64,000 nt of DNA from VAXT01 sp035318925 (GTDB taxonomy: Bacteria > Actinomycetota > Thermoleophilia > Gaiellales > Gaiellaceae), in the NCBI GenBank assembly GCA_035318925.1, contig DATHDS010000014.1, positions 1-64,000 on the forward strand, in the 5' to 3' direction. The position numbers and the translations under genes are program-made. This document shows, piece by piece, positions 9,220 through 17,393 of the stretch. Under the pieces are notes generated by a model. It searched no databases. It was not told the origin of the DNA and saw only the letters and a program-made list of their open reading frames with translations. The first letter of the stretch is position 1, and each line of letters opens with the position of its first letter.

Positions 9220-9591
9220 ATGGCGAGCCCGCGCGGTCGATTTCTCGACGGGGTCAAGGAGCGCCGCGAGCGTCATCGCGAGCGCAGCAAGGTCGTGCGC
9301 GCGGCCGCCGTGCTGGCCGGCTTCGTGGTCGTGCTCGCAGGGTTGGCGATGCTGGTGCTGCCGGGTCCGGGCCTTGCGGTGACGGCCGTCGGGCTCGCGC
9401 TCCTGGCACTCGAGTTCGTGTGGGCCGAGCGCGTGCTCGAGCGGACGATCGACCAGATGGGCAAGGCGACCGACAAGGTCAAGCGCGCGAGCCTCGCCCA
9501 GCGGCTGATCCTCGCGCTTCTGGGCGTGCTCGTCGCTGCGGCTGCGGTGACGGCGGCCTACGCCTGGGACGTCCCGCTGCTCCCGGTCTGA
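9220..9591 (+). CDS. PGPGW-type transmembrane protein
   Basis: A 123-residue membrane protein. A basic, charged N-terminus (residues 1-25) precedes two close hydrophobic segments joined by LPGPGLAV, a signature of the small actinobacterial PGPGW/TIGR02611 membrane proteins. A third hydrophobic segment lies near the C-terminus. Function is unknown. The ATG at 9220 is chosen because a TAGGCT box (9207-9212) is seven bases upstream, as in other leaderless genes here. Confidence 0.72.
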   Translation: MASPRGRFLDGVKERRERHRERSKVVRAAAVLAGFVVVLAGLAMLVLPGPGLAVTAVGLALLALEFVWAERVLERTIDQMGKATDKVKRASLAQRLILALLGVLVAAAAVTAAYAWDVPLLPV

Positions 9592-9623
9592 TCGCCTCTT
9601 CCGGGCGTAGCTAGAATCGCTGC

Positions 9624-9869
9624 GTGGGCTGGCTCTGGATTGTTCTGCTCGCCTGCGCCGTCGCCGTCCTCGCAGCTGCGGAGTGGCCACGGCTGGCGGG
9701 CCGTTTCGGCTGGGAAGGGCGACGCGCCCGTTCCCGCAAACGCCGCAAGGCTCAACTTCGTGTCCTGAAGACCCCGCTGGTCGACGACGACGACAGCGAC
9801 GAGTTCGCCGCGAGCGTCGAGCGGGATCTCGCCCAGCTCCCCACGACGAACGACCCCGACCGCTCCTAG
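9624..9869 (+). CDS. small single-pass membrane protein
   Basis: An 81-residue protein of unknown function with one N-terminal membrane helix (residues 3-19), then a very basic stretch (RRARSRKRRK) and an acidic tail (DDDDSDEF). The GTG start follows a TAGAAT box (9612-9617) by six bases, a strong leaderless promoter by the standards of this window. Its stop shares CTAG with the stop of the converging subtilase gene. Confidence 0.6.
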   Translation: MGWLWIVLLACAVAVLAAAEWPRLAGRFGWEGRRARSRKRRKAQLRVLKTPLVDDDDSDEFAASVERDLAQLPTTNDPDRS

Positions 9870-12289
9870 CGCACGATGAACGCGGTGTTGAGGCGCCGCG
9901 TGTTCGGCAGGATCCGGTGCACGTTCTCCATGTTCTTGGACTCCTGGTAGTCGGAGACGCGGAGCTTGAGCGTGTGGCGTCCGTGCCGCAGATTGCGGAT
10001 CGACGCGAGGACAAGCCCACGACCTGCGTCGAAGCGTGCGGAGCGGCGCCGGCCGTCGACGTAGAGGCGAATCCTGGACGGGTCGATCCCCGATCCCGTG
10101 TCTTGGGCCGAGATGCGGAGCTGCCCTCCTCGGGCGGAGACGAACCGGGCGCTCGGCGGCGTCGTGTCGGCGATCCAGAACCGAAAGGTGAAGGGGCCCG
10201 CTCCCGCCATGGTTGGGCTGTCGAAGACGACGTCGTAGTCGCCGGCTCCCTGCAGCGCGGCGCCGGCGACGCCGTTCGGGACGCCGTAGCCCGGCAGATA
10301 GGGGTTCGCGTTGTAGGGGAGCGCCAACTCGCCGAGGAGCCGGTTTTCGTCGCCTGCCCGGACGACGCGCGGCTGGACCTGGCTGCTGCCACCGGTCACG
10401 GCCACACCGAAGTTGGCCACCCGCTTGCTGAGGGAGACCCGGAAGACCTGCTCCGGCCCGAGCAGCGTGCGCGGCACGCCCAGGTCGCGGGGATCGGCCG
10501 GATAGCGGTAGGAGTCGACGAGCGCGGGATGGCCGCGGGTGTCGCCGTTGTAGGTGCCTGTTCGCGGTAGCGGCGTCGTCTGGGCCGCTCCGAGCGCCGG
10601 CATGGCCACGCGGAACCAGTAGGGAATTCGCCTGTGGTCGGTTCCACGGGTGAGGACGACGAACCCCGAATGCTCGGCCTGGGTCGCGCCCGGTGCGGCC
10701 GTGGCGGTGACAAGGAGCGCGCCGGGAACGCTGACCACCGGGGGCGCGCTCACCGAGGAGCCCGGGGCCGGCTGCTGCGCAACGATGGTCACCGTCCACG
10801 CTCCGCTGCCGCCTCCGGCGTCCGTGAGGGCGACGGTGTCCGCCGCCGAGGCTCCGGGAGCCACGAAGCCGAAGGAGAGACCGGTCGGCGAGGCGAAGAG
10901 CAGCGGTGAGTTCGCCCGCACGAGATTGATCGTCCCGCCGCCCTCGCGCGTTGCGTCGGCCTCGACCTGGGGAACGCCGGCTAAGACCGGCCCGCCGGTC
11001 TGGACGAGGGCCGACTTGATCTGCTCGACGGTCCAGCCGCGATGCCGTTGCCGCAGGAGCGCCGCTCCACCGGCCACGTGCGGTGCCGCCATGCTCGTCC
11101 CACTGAACAGCTGCCACGTTCCCTCCCGGCGGGGAACGGACGACAGGACTGCGACGCCCGGCGCGGTGACGTCCGGCTTCATCCGCAGCGAAAGTGGGGT
11201 GGGGCCGCCGGAGGAGAAGCTCGCCACCGTCGGGCCGGACTCGTCTTCGGCCGCGACCGAGATCGCCCGGTCCGATGTCGCCGGGGACGTGACGGAGCCG
11301 GCGCCGAGATCGGTGAAGGAGTTGCCGGCGGCGACCACGGGCACCACGCCGGCGGCAGCCGCCCCGTCGAGCGCGGCGGCCACGATGTCGCTGCCTGGGT
11401 CGATCTCGGCCTCTCCGAGCGAGAGGTTGATCACGTCCATCCCGTCCTTTACGGCCGCCTCGATCGCGGCCACGATCTCCGGCGAGTTCCCGTTCAGCCC
11501 GAAGCCGGGCGTCGGGATCGTCAGCACCTTGTAGTTGCCGAGGTAGGCCTTCGGCGCGACGCCCGAGATGCGCTTTCCTTGCGCGCGGGTGTGGTAGTTG
11601 CCTCCGGCGATTCCCGCGACATGGGTTGCATGCTCGGAGTTCAGTGGGTCGAACGGCCTGTGCGCGAAGCGCCAGGTCGGCGCGCGCGGCGCGAACGCTC
11701 GCGCGACGATCACTTTCGCGGTCGTGAACGCCTTCTGGCCCTTCGGGAAGCCTCGCGGCATGCGGTAGCCCTTCGGGTTGAAGTACGGGTGCGTGCGGTC
11801 GATGCCGTCGTCGATGATCCCGATCTTCATGCCCTTTCCGGCCGTGGCCAGCTTGGGCCCCCAGAGCGCCGTCGCGCCGATGAAGCCGGGGCTCGATGAG
11901 CGCAGAGCGCTGTAGGCGACGCTGGGGTAGACCCGGGCGACTCCGTCGACGCCTTCGAGTCGCCCGAGCTCGTTCTCCGGAAGCGTGACGGCGAAGCCGT
12001 CGACGACGATGGAGTACCGGCGCCCGATCTCCATGCCGGGGATCTCGTGCTGGAGTCTGCTCGCGAGCACCCGCTGCGTTGAGGAGAGCCGTCGCATGTA
12101 CGAGACAGCCGCAGCCGCACGGAGGTCAGCTGTCCGCTCGGCGCGGGCGAGCGGCGGCGCGTCGAGCGTGACCACGACCTCGACGAGACCGCCGGTGGCG
12201 ATGGTCCGCTGCGGGACAGCGCCGGCGAGCGCAGGCAGCGAGACGAGCAACATGAATGAAAGGAGAACGACCCGCGTCAGACCGGACAT
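9866..12289 (-). CDS. secreted S8 family (subtilisin-like) serine protease
   Basis: An 807-residue exported subtilase. Residues 1-24 are a signal peptide, and an inhibitor I9-like propeptide follows to about residue 130. The catalytic triad is Asp160 (GIIDDGID), His220 (HATHVAGI) and Ser399 (GTSMAAPH), with the oxyanion Asn in AAGNS near 323. The long C-terminal part (about 440-807) is beta-rich and ends in a Big-like segment. No cell-wall anchor is evident, so release to the medium is likely. The length is typical of large actinobacterial subtilases. It converges on the small membrane protein gene, overlapping it by four bases. Confidence 0.92.
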   Translation of the reverse strand: MSGLTRVVLLSFMLLVSLPALAGAVPQRTIATGGLVEVVVTLDAPPLARAERTADLRAAAAVSYMRRLSSTQRVLASRLQHEIPGMEIGRRYSIVVDGFAVTLPENELGRLEGVDGVARVYPSVAYSALRSSSPGFIGATALWGPKLATAGKGMKIGIIDDGIDRTHPYFNPKGYRMPRGFPKGQKAFTTAKVIVARAFAPRAPTWRFAHRPFDPLNSEHATHVAGIAGGNYHTRAQGKRISGVAPKAYLGNYKVLTIPTPGFGLNGNSPEIVAAIEAAVKDGMDVINLSLGEAEIDPGSDIVAAALDGAAAAGVVPVVAAGNSFTDLGAGSVTSPATSDRAISVAAEDESGPTVASFSSGGPTPLSLRMKPDVTAPGVAVLSSVPRREGTWQLFSGTSMAAPHVAGGAALLRQRHRGWTVEQIKSALVQTGGPVLAGVPQVEADATREGGGTINLVRANSPLLFASPTGLSFGFVAPGASAADTVALTDAGGGSGAWTVTIVAQQPAPGSSVSAPPVVSVPGALLVTATAAPGATQAEHSGFVVLTRGTDHRRIPYWFRVAMPALGAAQTTPLPRTGTYNGDTRGHPALVDSYRYPADPRDLGVPRTLLGPEQVFRVSLSKRVANFGVAVTGGSSQVQPRVVRAGDENRLLGELALPYNANPYLPGYGVPNGVAGAALQGAGDYDVVFDSPTMAGAGPFTFRFWIADTTPPSARFVSARGGQLRISAQDTGSGIDPSRIRLYVDGRRRSARFDAGRGLVLASIRNLRHGRHTLKLRVSDYQESKNMENVHRILPNTRRLNTAFIVR

Positions 12290-12330
12290 CGTAGTTACGG
12301 AAACGACCCCGGCTAGAATTGGTTAGCCAG

Positions 12331-12500
12331 GCGGATGTGGCGGAATTGGTAGACACGCACGGTTCAGGGCCGTGTGGGAAACCCCGTGGAGTCGCCTCCT
12401 CGAGTCTGGCCTTCGGCTTCAACTCTAGGAGGAGCTGTCTCGGTGTCGGTTCAGACCCTGGGCTGCGCTCGGGCAAAGCCCGGCTCCGCCCGCCATCCGC
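12331..12500 (+). pseudogene. broken tRNA-Leu copy
   Basis: The first 61 bases (12331-12391) match the intact tRNA-Leu downstream through the acceptor 5' strand, D arm, anticodon arm (CAG) and variable arm. The match then stops and no T arm is found. The complementary acceptor strand CATCCGC reappears at 12494-12500, about 100 bases later, behind two hairpin-forming sequences. This suggests an insertion or rearrangement inside the tRNA. A TAGAAT box at 12314-12319 precedes it just as one precedes the intact copy, so the promoter was duplicated too. Confidence 0.7.
12470..12491 (+). repeat. 22-bp palindromic repeat near tRNA genes (copy 1)
   Basis: On the minus strand this reads GGGCGGAGCCGGGC, then TTT, then GCCCG, and can form a short hairpin. 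A copy with 21 of 22 identical bases lies at 44044-44065 beside tRNA-Arg, and a related core GCCGGCTTTGCCGG lies at 6405-6418 inside the broken tRNA-Asn. It may be a REP-like element or a conserved terminator stem. Confidence 0.6.
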
Positions 12501-12534
12501 TTCGCAGCGTCGCGGCTAGAATCGGCTGTTCTGC

Positions 12535-12618
12535 GCGGATGTGGCGGAATTGGTAGACGCGCACGGTTCAGGGCCGTGTGGGGGAAACCCCGTGGAGGTT
12601 CAAGTCCTCTCATCCGCA
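12535..12618 (+). tRNA. tRNA-Leu (CAG)
   Basis: An 84-base class II tRNA. The acceptor GCGGATG (12535-12541) pairs with CATCCGC (12611-12617), discriminator A. The anticodon stem CACGG/CCGTG encloses TTCAGGG with anticodon CAG, and a long variable arm with GGGG/CCCC pairing follows. The T loop is TTCAAGT. No CCA is encoded. A TAGAAT box at 12517-12522 is the likely promoter. Confidence 0.95.
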
Positions 12619-12793
12619 TTGACGCTCTTCGCGGCTCCCGGGCCTAATCCCGGCCCCGGTCTCTGACTCTGGCTCGTTCGAGGGCGATCCCCGCAGCGGA
12701 ATGGGGTTCCACCCGATGCGGCAGGAAACCGCTCGCCCTAGCGTTGCCGGACGTGACCTTGACCACCGAATCCCTGGACGACGGAGGCTGAAG

Positions 12794-13150
12794 ATGGGCT
12801 GGTTTCTCCTTGCAGAGACGGCGACATTCCTCGTTGCGTTCGTGCTGACGGTGTTCTTCGGAGGGAAGAAGATCCTGGCGCTAGGCGCCGTCGTGGTGTT
12901 CGTGCTCCCGATGACCGCCGCCGTCTGGGACCCCGACGGTTCGTGTGTAGAACAGCCATCGGAATCTGGCGGCTTCGGACCGGACTTTGGCAGTTGTGAC
13001 TTCCTCTTCGGCAACCTTTCGCCCGGCGAGTGGTTCATGTTGAGCCTCATAGGGGCCGGGGTGCTGTACTTGGGGTGGGCGGTGGGGGTCGGTGTTGCGG
13101 TTCAAGCGCGTCGCAGCCACAACTCCCGCTCCGAGGACTCTGGGCAGTAG
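12794..13150 (+). CDS. hypothetical membrane protein
   Basis: A 118-residue protein of unknown function. Hydrophobic segments lie at about residues 3-20 and 24-42, and a third at about 83-105. Between them is a hydrophilic loop with two Cys residues (DPDGSCVEQ and FGSCDF) that could form a disulfide outside the membrane. The ATG at 12794 is chosen because GGAGG (12783-12787) lies six bases upstream; the frame is open further upstream without such support. Confidence 0.6.
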   Translation: MGWFLLAETATFLVAFVLTVFFGGKKILALGAVVVFVLPMTAAVWDPDGSCVEQPSESGGFGPDFGSCDFLFGNLSPGEWFMLSLIGAGVLYLGWAVGVGVAVQARRSHNSRSEDSGQ

Positions 13151-13175
13151 ACCGCTCCGCGAGAGGGCGGCTCGC

Positions 13176-13634
13176 CTACGACGGAAGAGCCTCGAGCACC
13201 TGCTGGGGATGGCCGTCGGGCTTGACGTTGTGCATCGTCTTGACGAGGTTCCCCTTGGCGTCGATCACGAACGTCGTGCGGCTGATGCCCATGTACTTGC
13301 GGCCGGCGTAGTTCTTCTCGCCCCAGACGCCGTACTGCTCGGCGACCGTATGCTCGGGATCGGCCAGCAGGACGAAGGGAATCTCGTACTTCTCCTTGAA
13401 GCGCACGTGCGAAGCTACGTCGTCCGGGCTGACCCCCAGCACGACCGCGCCCCGCCGGTCGAACTCCGCGATCGTGTCCCGAAAGCCGCACGCCTGGAGC
13501 GTGCACCCGGGGGTGTCGTCCTTCGGATAGAAGTAGAGGACGACTGCCTTTCCGCGGAAGTCTGAGAGCTTCACGCGCTCGCCCGTGTCCGTCATCGCCT
13601 CGAAGTCCGGTGCGGGCTTGCCCTCTTCGATCAT
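13176..13634 (-). CDS. bcp: thioredoxin-dependent peroxiredoxin (Bcp/PrxQ type)
   Basis: A 152-residue PrxQ/BCP peroxiredoxin that reduces peroxides with electrons from thioredoxin. The active-site region YPKDDTPGCTLQACGFRD holds the peroxidatic Cys in PGCT and the resolving Cys five residues later, the two-Cys PrxQ arrangement. The length matches the family. The frame is open further upstream, but the ATG at 13634 gives the standard N-terminus (EGKPAPDF) and has a GGGGGAGG ribosome binding site four bases before it. It is divergent from the membrane protein gene at 13661. Confidence 0.93.
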   Translation of the reverse strand: MIEEGKPAPDFEAMTDTGERVKLSDFRGKAVVLYFYPKDDTPGCTLQACGFRDTIAEFDRRGAVVLGVSPDDVASHVRFKEKYEIPFVLLADPEHTVAEQYGVWGEKNYAGRKYMGISRTTFVIDAKGNLVKTMHNVKPDGHPQQVLEALPS

Positions 13635-13660
13635 CTGTCCTCCCCCGTAGAGTTCTGTCG

Positions 13661-14014
13661 ATGCTAACGGCCCACCACACGCTCGCATTCCTGGTGCTGG
13701 GCGTGACCCTCCTCTCGGCTCTGTGGGGCGGGGTCGCCTACTTCCGGGCCGGCACCGCCGGGACGGTGCTGACAAATCTCTTGACGCTCAGCCAGACGCT
13801 GATCGTCGCCCAGGTCGGGCTCGGCCTGCTGCTCCTCTCGGATCACCGCCGGGCGAGCGAGCATCTCCATTACGCCTACGGGACGTTCGCGCTGCTCGCG
13901 GTGCTGACGCCGTGGTTCTACGCGCCGAAGGACCCGCGCCGCCGCCTCGCGTGGTTCTCGGGCGCCACCTTCGTCGCCGCGGCCCTCGCCGTCCGCGCCT
14001 ACACGACTGCCTGA
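13661..14014 (+). CDS. hypothetical membrane protein
   Basis: A 117-residue protein of unknown function with about four hydrophobic segments (near residues 5-25, 35-60, 70-88 and 95-115). His residues near the helix ends (TAHHTL, SEHLHYAYG) are notable, but no heme or metal site can be claimed. The ATG at 13661 follows a TAGAGT box (13648-13653) by seven bases, supporting a leaderless mRNA. Its stop TGA overlaps the ATG of the next membrane protein gene (TGATG), so the two are translationally coupled. Confidence 0.62.
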   Translation: MLTAHHTLAFLVLGVTLLSALWGGVAYFRAGTAGTVLTNLLTLSQTLIVAQVGLGLLLLSDHRRASEHLHYAYGTFALLAVLTPWFYAPKDPRRRLAWFSGATFVAAALAVRAYTTA

Positions 14015-14409
14015 TGCGCCGCTTCTTCTCGGACATGAATCCGACCGTCCGGGGCTTCCTCGTCATCGCGCTGATCGCGCTCGTGGTCGTCGTCTTCCAG
14101 CTCTACCAGACGCTGGCCGTCGTCGGCGGACTGCTGCGCATCGTCTTCTTCCTCGCGATCGCGTACTTCGTCTATCTCTGGTGGCGGAACCACCGCAGCG
14201 ACATCGAAGCCTGGTCGCAGCGTTCGCGCGGCGTCTTCTACGCCGCGGCGATCCTGATCGTCCTCGACCTGGCGACGTACTTCTCCCCGTTTCGGACCGC
14301 GCCGTTGAGAGGCTTCGGCGCGCTGTCGTTCGTGCTGGTGATCGCCATCTGCGCCTTCTCGATGTGGCGCGTCTGGCGCGACGAGCACCGCTACGGCGGA
14401 TACGGGTAA
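14014..14409 (+). CDS. hypothetical membrane protein
   Basis: A 131-residue protein with four predicted membrane segments (about residues 13-30, 36-56, 73-90 and 101-118) and a basic, aromatic-rich C-terminus (MWRVWRDEHRYGGYG). The start overlaps the previous stop by one base, so it is read from the same transcript. No domain is recognised. The pair may form a complex, which is inference from coupling only. Confidence 0.62.
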   Translation: MRRFFSDMNPTVRGFLVIALIALVVVVFQLYQTLAVVGGLLRIVFFLAIAYFVYLWWRNHRSDIEAWSQRSRGVFYAAAILIVLDLATYFSPFRTAPLRGFGALSFVLVIAICAFSMWRVWRDEHRYGGYG

Positions 14410-14454
14410 GCCTCGACGCGGGCTGTGCGCATTCTTGGAAGGATGCGCGGCTGA

Positions 14455-15492
14455 ATGGTAGGCCGGTCTTCTCGAAGCCCGGTAGCCGGTGTCTGGCTGC
14501 TTGCGCTCGTGGCCGCGCTGCTTACGGGCGGCCTGGGTAGATGCTCGCCCTATCCCGACGTCGACGCCGCCGTCGCTCGTGGCTCCGGTGACAGCCCGCT
14601 CACGGTGTACGTCAGCGCCTGCGGACGGTCGGGAAGCCACGTCGTTTCCCTGTCGGAGAACGTCGGAGGAAGCCGAACCACCTGGGGTGTCCCGATCTAC
14701 TGGGAAATCGTGTCGAGAGCGGGATCGAGACGTGCCGTGTACGAGGTCGGACGCGCGCCCCCTGGATTTGTCACGTCAGTACCTCTCCTCGAGCGCGTCG
14801 CATCCGGGCGCGGCGACTTCTACGAGATCGACATCGACGGCTTTCCCGCGGGCAGCTTCACGCTCAGCGACTTGCCGAAGGCTCGCGGCGTGAGCGGGGA
14901 ATGCCGCACGCACGACGACGCCGGTGAGAGGTGGCTCACCCGGCTTCTCAGCGGCGTGTTCACGGGAATCGCTTTCCTCGTCGTGATCTGGATCGTCCTC
15001 AAAGTGCAGAGGCGGTTCTGGCCTGCGATCCTCGATCCGGCGAGAAGAGTCCGTCGGCAGACGGTCGCGGCTGCCCTAGCGACCGGCGTTGCTGTCGTGG
15101 CTCTCCTGGCGGCTCGCGGGGAACCTCACCAACCGGCCCTTCCGCTTCCGCGAGGCGTTCCGAACCCCGGGCCGCTTTTTCCATCCCTGCGCGCGGGGCA
15201 ACACGTTCTCGTGAAGTTCGATTCCACTGAGGCTTCCCGTGGCCCACTCGCCACGACCCAGTTCACAGCGCGAGCGCGCTACGTCATGTACGTCGGTTGT
15301 AGCGGCACGAGCGTGCAGGTGAGTGAGGGCTTCGACACGCCAGACGTGGGTTACGGCGCGCGAACGGTGGCGTTCTGTAATCCGACGGTTCCGGTGCCAA
15401 GCGCGCTGGACGTTTCGCCAAAGGGCGCCGTGACACTGGGCGTGGTGCCGAACGGCACTCGCCGCTGGCGAGTCACGGTTGCCACGCCCTAA
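14455..15492 (+). CDS. hypothetical membrane-anchored protein
   Basis: A 345-residue protein of unknown function. A hydrophobic segment at about residues 10-28 resembles a signal anchor. An extracellular-type region with several Cys follows, then a membrane segment near 165-185 flanked by basic residues (KVQRRFWPA), another near 202-220, and a C-terminal beta-rich domain with two further Cys. A GGAAGGA sequence lies about 11 bases before the ATG. It is followed 17 bases later by the converging coproheme decarboxylase gene. Confidence 0.58.
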   Translation: MVGRSSRSPVAGVWLLALVAALLTGGLGRCSPYPDVDAAVARGSGDSPLTVYVSACGRSGSHVVSLSENVGGSRTTWGVPIYWEIVSRAGSRRAVYEVGRAPPGFVTSVPLLERVASGRGDFYEIDIDGFPAGSFTLSDLPKARGVSGECRTHDDAGERWLTRLLSGVFTGIAFLVVIWIVLKVQRRFWPAILDPARRVRRQTVAAALATGVAVVALLAARGEPHQPALPLPRGVPNPGPLFPSLRAGQHVLVKFDSTEASRGPLATTQFTARARYVMYVGCSGTSVQVSEGFDTPDVGYGARTVAFCNPTVPVPSALDVSPKGAVTLGVVPNGTRRWRVTVATP

Positions 15493-15509
15493 GGGACTCG
15501 TCTAACGGG

Positions 15510-16199
15510 CTAGGCCTCGACCCGGGCCTGCGCGCCGTCGAGGGCGTTGAGCGCGGCGCGGATGTCGACGTGCTGGCCGACGAAGATCGGCGTGTCGCGC
15601 TCCGTGTAACGGCTCGCCTCGCTCTCGCGCAGCGTCAGCATCAGGTGCATGAAGTCGGCGGGCTCCTCGCACTCGAACGCGGTCATGAACTCCTGGTCGT
15701 CGATCCCGAACGAGTAGGTCGTGTGGTTCGTGATCGTCTTGAACTCGTGCCCGACGCGCATGTGCTCGTCCATCGCGCGCTGGCGGTCCTCCGTCGGCAG
15801 CGAGTACCAGGAGCGCAATTTCACGAACGGGTAGACGACGAGGTACGGCGAGCCCTTGGGGACGATCTTCCGCGCCTTGCGCGCCTGCGTGTACTCCGAC
15901 GCCTTCATCGTGGCGAGGTACGAGTAGGGCGTCTCCAGCCAGCCGGCGAGCGGCGTCCCGTTCAGCGCTGCGCCGAGCTCGCCGAGATCCTCGTAGCGCT
16001 CGGTGATCTTCCAGAGGAAGAAGTCGCTGTCCGGCCGCACGCCGGTGACCGTGTAGGCGCGGAGCGCGTCCATGCGCCCGGCCCAGTCCTCGACGACCTC
16101 CGCGAAGGCGTCCTTGCCCGCCGCGCGCTCTTCGACGGGCAGGCGGCGCCACGCGGGGTCGACCCGGTAGAAGCCGTAGGCGATGTATTGACCGTTCAC
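15510..16199 (-). CDS. chdC: coproheme decarboxylase (HemQ / chlorite dismutase-like)
   Basis: A 229-residue enzyme that decarboxylates coproheme III to heme b in the coproporphyrin pathway of monoderm bacteria. The catalytic motif is YPFVK (Tyr123, Lys127), followed by WY (131-132) and the proximal heme ligand His146 in MDEHMRVG, at the spacing seen in HemQ allowing a four-residue gap. The frame is open upstream into the next gene, but GTG at 16199 is preferred: it gives the family N-terminus and has a TAAAAT box (16212 to 16207) seven bases upstream. No other heme gene is nearby. Confidence 0.88.
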   Translation of the reverse strand: MNGQYIAYGFYRVDPAWRRLPVEERAAGKDAFAEVVEDWAGRMDALRAYTVTGVRPDSDFFLWKITERYEDLGELGAALNGTPLAGWLETPYSYLATMKASEYTQARKARKIVPKGSPYLVVYPFVKLRSWYSLPTEDRQRAMDEHMRVGHEFKTITNHTTYSFGIDDQEFMTAFECEEPADFMHLMLTLRESEASRYTERDTPIFVGQHVDIRAALNALDGAQARVEA

Positions 16200-16209
16200 G
16201 TCTTCAATT

Positions 16210-17373
16210 TTACGAACAACTGACGAGCTTCCCCTCGCGAGCCTTCTCTGCGGCCTCCCTGATCGCTCCGAGGCTCGACTTCGGCTTCGTGTCAACGTAG
16301 TAGGTGCCGGACTGCCACCGGTTCAGGTCGGCCTCGTCGATGAGGTGGAAGAAGAAGACGGCGATGACCGTCGGCTGGCAGGCGGCCAGCTCGAGCGCCT
16401 GGCGGTAGTACCTCGCCTGGGTCTGCTCGCTGACGGCGTCCCGGCCGAACGGCGACTGGAGGCTCGTGTACGGGCCCTGTTCGCTCGTCGGGATCCTCGT
16501 CTGGACGCCGAACTCCGTGTAGGCGACCGGCAGCTTCGAGCCCGGCTGCGTGGTCCCGTCGAACGCGTTCCCGAGGAGGCCGACGAGCTTGTCGTAGTCG
16601 GCGAAGCCGATCGACGTCCCCAGCGGATGCTTCTGGCTCGGCGGCACGTCGGAGCGCAGGAGGTACGGGTGGATCGCGAACACGTCCATGATTGGCTTCT
16701 TCCGGCCGCTTGCCCGGTAGGCGCGACCCATGTCGCGGATGAATGCGGTCGGAGATTGGGTGTGCCGGGGCGCGTTGGGGTTGTCCGCGCCGCGCGGCGC
16801 CAGCGAGGCGCCGTAGACACGAATCCGCGGCGAGACCGCCTTGAGCGCGTCGTAGGAGCGGGCCAGGAGCGACGTGTACGCAGGCGCGGCGATGTCCCGG
16901 CCCGACGCGTCGAACTGGTAGAGCCAGTAGCCGTTCAGGTTCGGCTCGTTCCAGACGGCGAAGTCACGGACACTGGGGAGGTCTCGTGCCAGCGTGGCCA
17001 TGAACTTCGCGTAGGCCGTCTGCTGATCGCTCGCGACCGGGGCGTAGCGGGGCCGGAGCGAGTAGACGGTGATGAGGAGGCGGATGTGGCGGCGCCGGGT
17101 CGACGAGGCGACGTTGTGCAGGATCGCGAGCTCGCCGGGATCCGGCTCCGTCTGGCCCGGCCTCCACGGCGTCGTGATGTCGAGTGCGTTGAAGCCCGCC
17201 TTCGACGCGAGAGCGATGCGCTCGTCGGCGATCTTCGGATCCGGCAACTTGACCGCGTCCTCGAGCGCGCCGACGAGCAACGGGCGGCCCGCGTCGGACG
17301 AGCGCAGAAAGAGTGCCCATGCACCGACCCCGACGGCGGCCGCGAGAGCGACGGCGAGCAGCAGCCTGGTCAC
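16210..17373 (-). CDS. secreted TIM-barrel glycosidase-like protein
   Basis: A 387-residue exported or membrane-anchored protein. Residues 1-25 form a signal or anchor helix. The body has the (beta/alpha)8 pattern of clan GH-A glycosidases: AVWNEPNLNGYW carries the Asn-Glu pair of the acid/base strand, and VAYTEFGVQT carries a candidate nucleophile Glu. Both point to a retaining glycosidase, with unknown substrate. A paralogue with the same layout is at 48964. The GTG at 17373 is chosen: TAGGGT (17386 to 17381) lies seven bases upstream. Two upstream in-frame codons are less likely. Confidence 0.72.
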   Translation of the reverse strand: MTRLLLAVALAAAVGVGAWALFLRSSDAGRPLLVGALEDAVKLPDPKIADERIALASKAGFNALDITTPWRPGQTEPDPGELAILHNVASSTRRRHIRLLITVYSLRPRYAPVASDQQTAYAKFMATLARDLPSVRDFAVWNEPNLNGYWLYQFDASGRDIAAPAYTSLLARSYDALKAVSPRIRVYGASLAPRGADNPNAPRHTQSPTAFIRDMGRAYRASGRKKPIMDVFAIHPYLLRSDVPPSQKHPLGTSIGFADYDKLVGLLGNAFDGTTQPGSKLPVAYTEFGVQTRIPTSEQGPYTSLQSPFGRDAVSEQTQARYYRQALELAACQPTVIAVFFFHLIDEADLNRWQSGTYYVDTKPKSSLGAIREAAEKAREGKLVSCS

Positions 17374-17379
17374 GGTCAC

Positions 17380-17386
17380 TACCCTA
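17380..17386. promoter_or_regulatory. overlapping divergent -10 boxes (TACCCTA)
   Basis: TACCCTA lies in the 20-bp gap between the TIM-barrel gene (start 17373, minus) and uvrC (start 17394, plus). It gives TACCCT eight bases before the uvrC GTG, and TAGGGT seven bases before the opposite GTG. Spacing and gap length are identical to the site at 2823. Confidence 0.6.
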
Positions 17387-17393
17387 GATTGTC

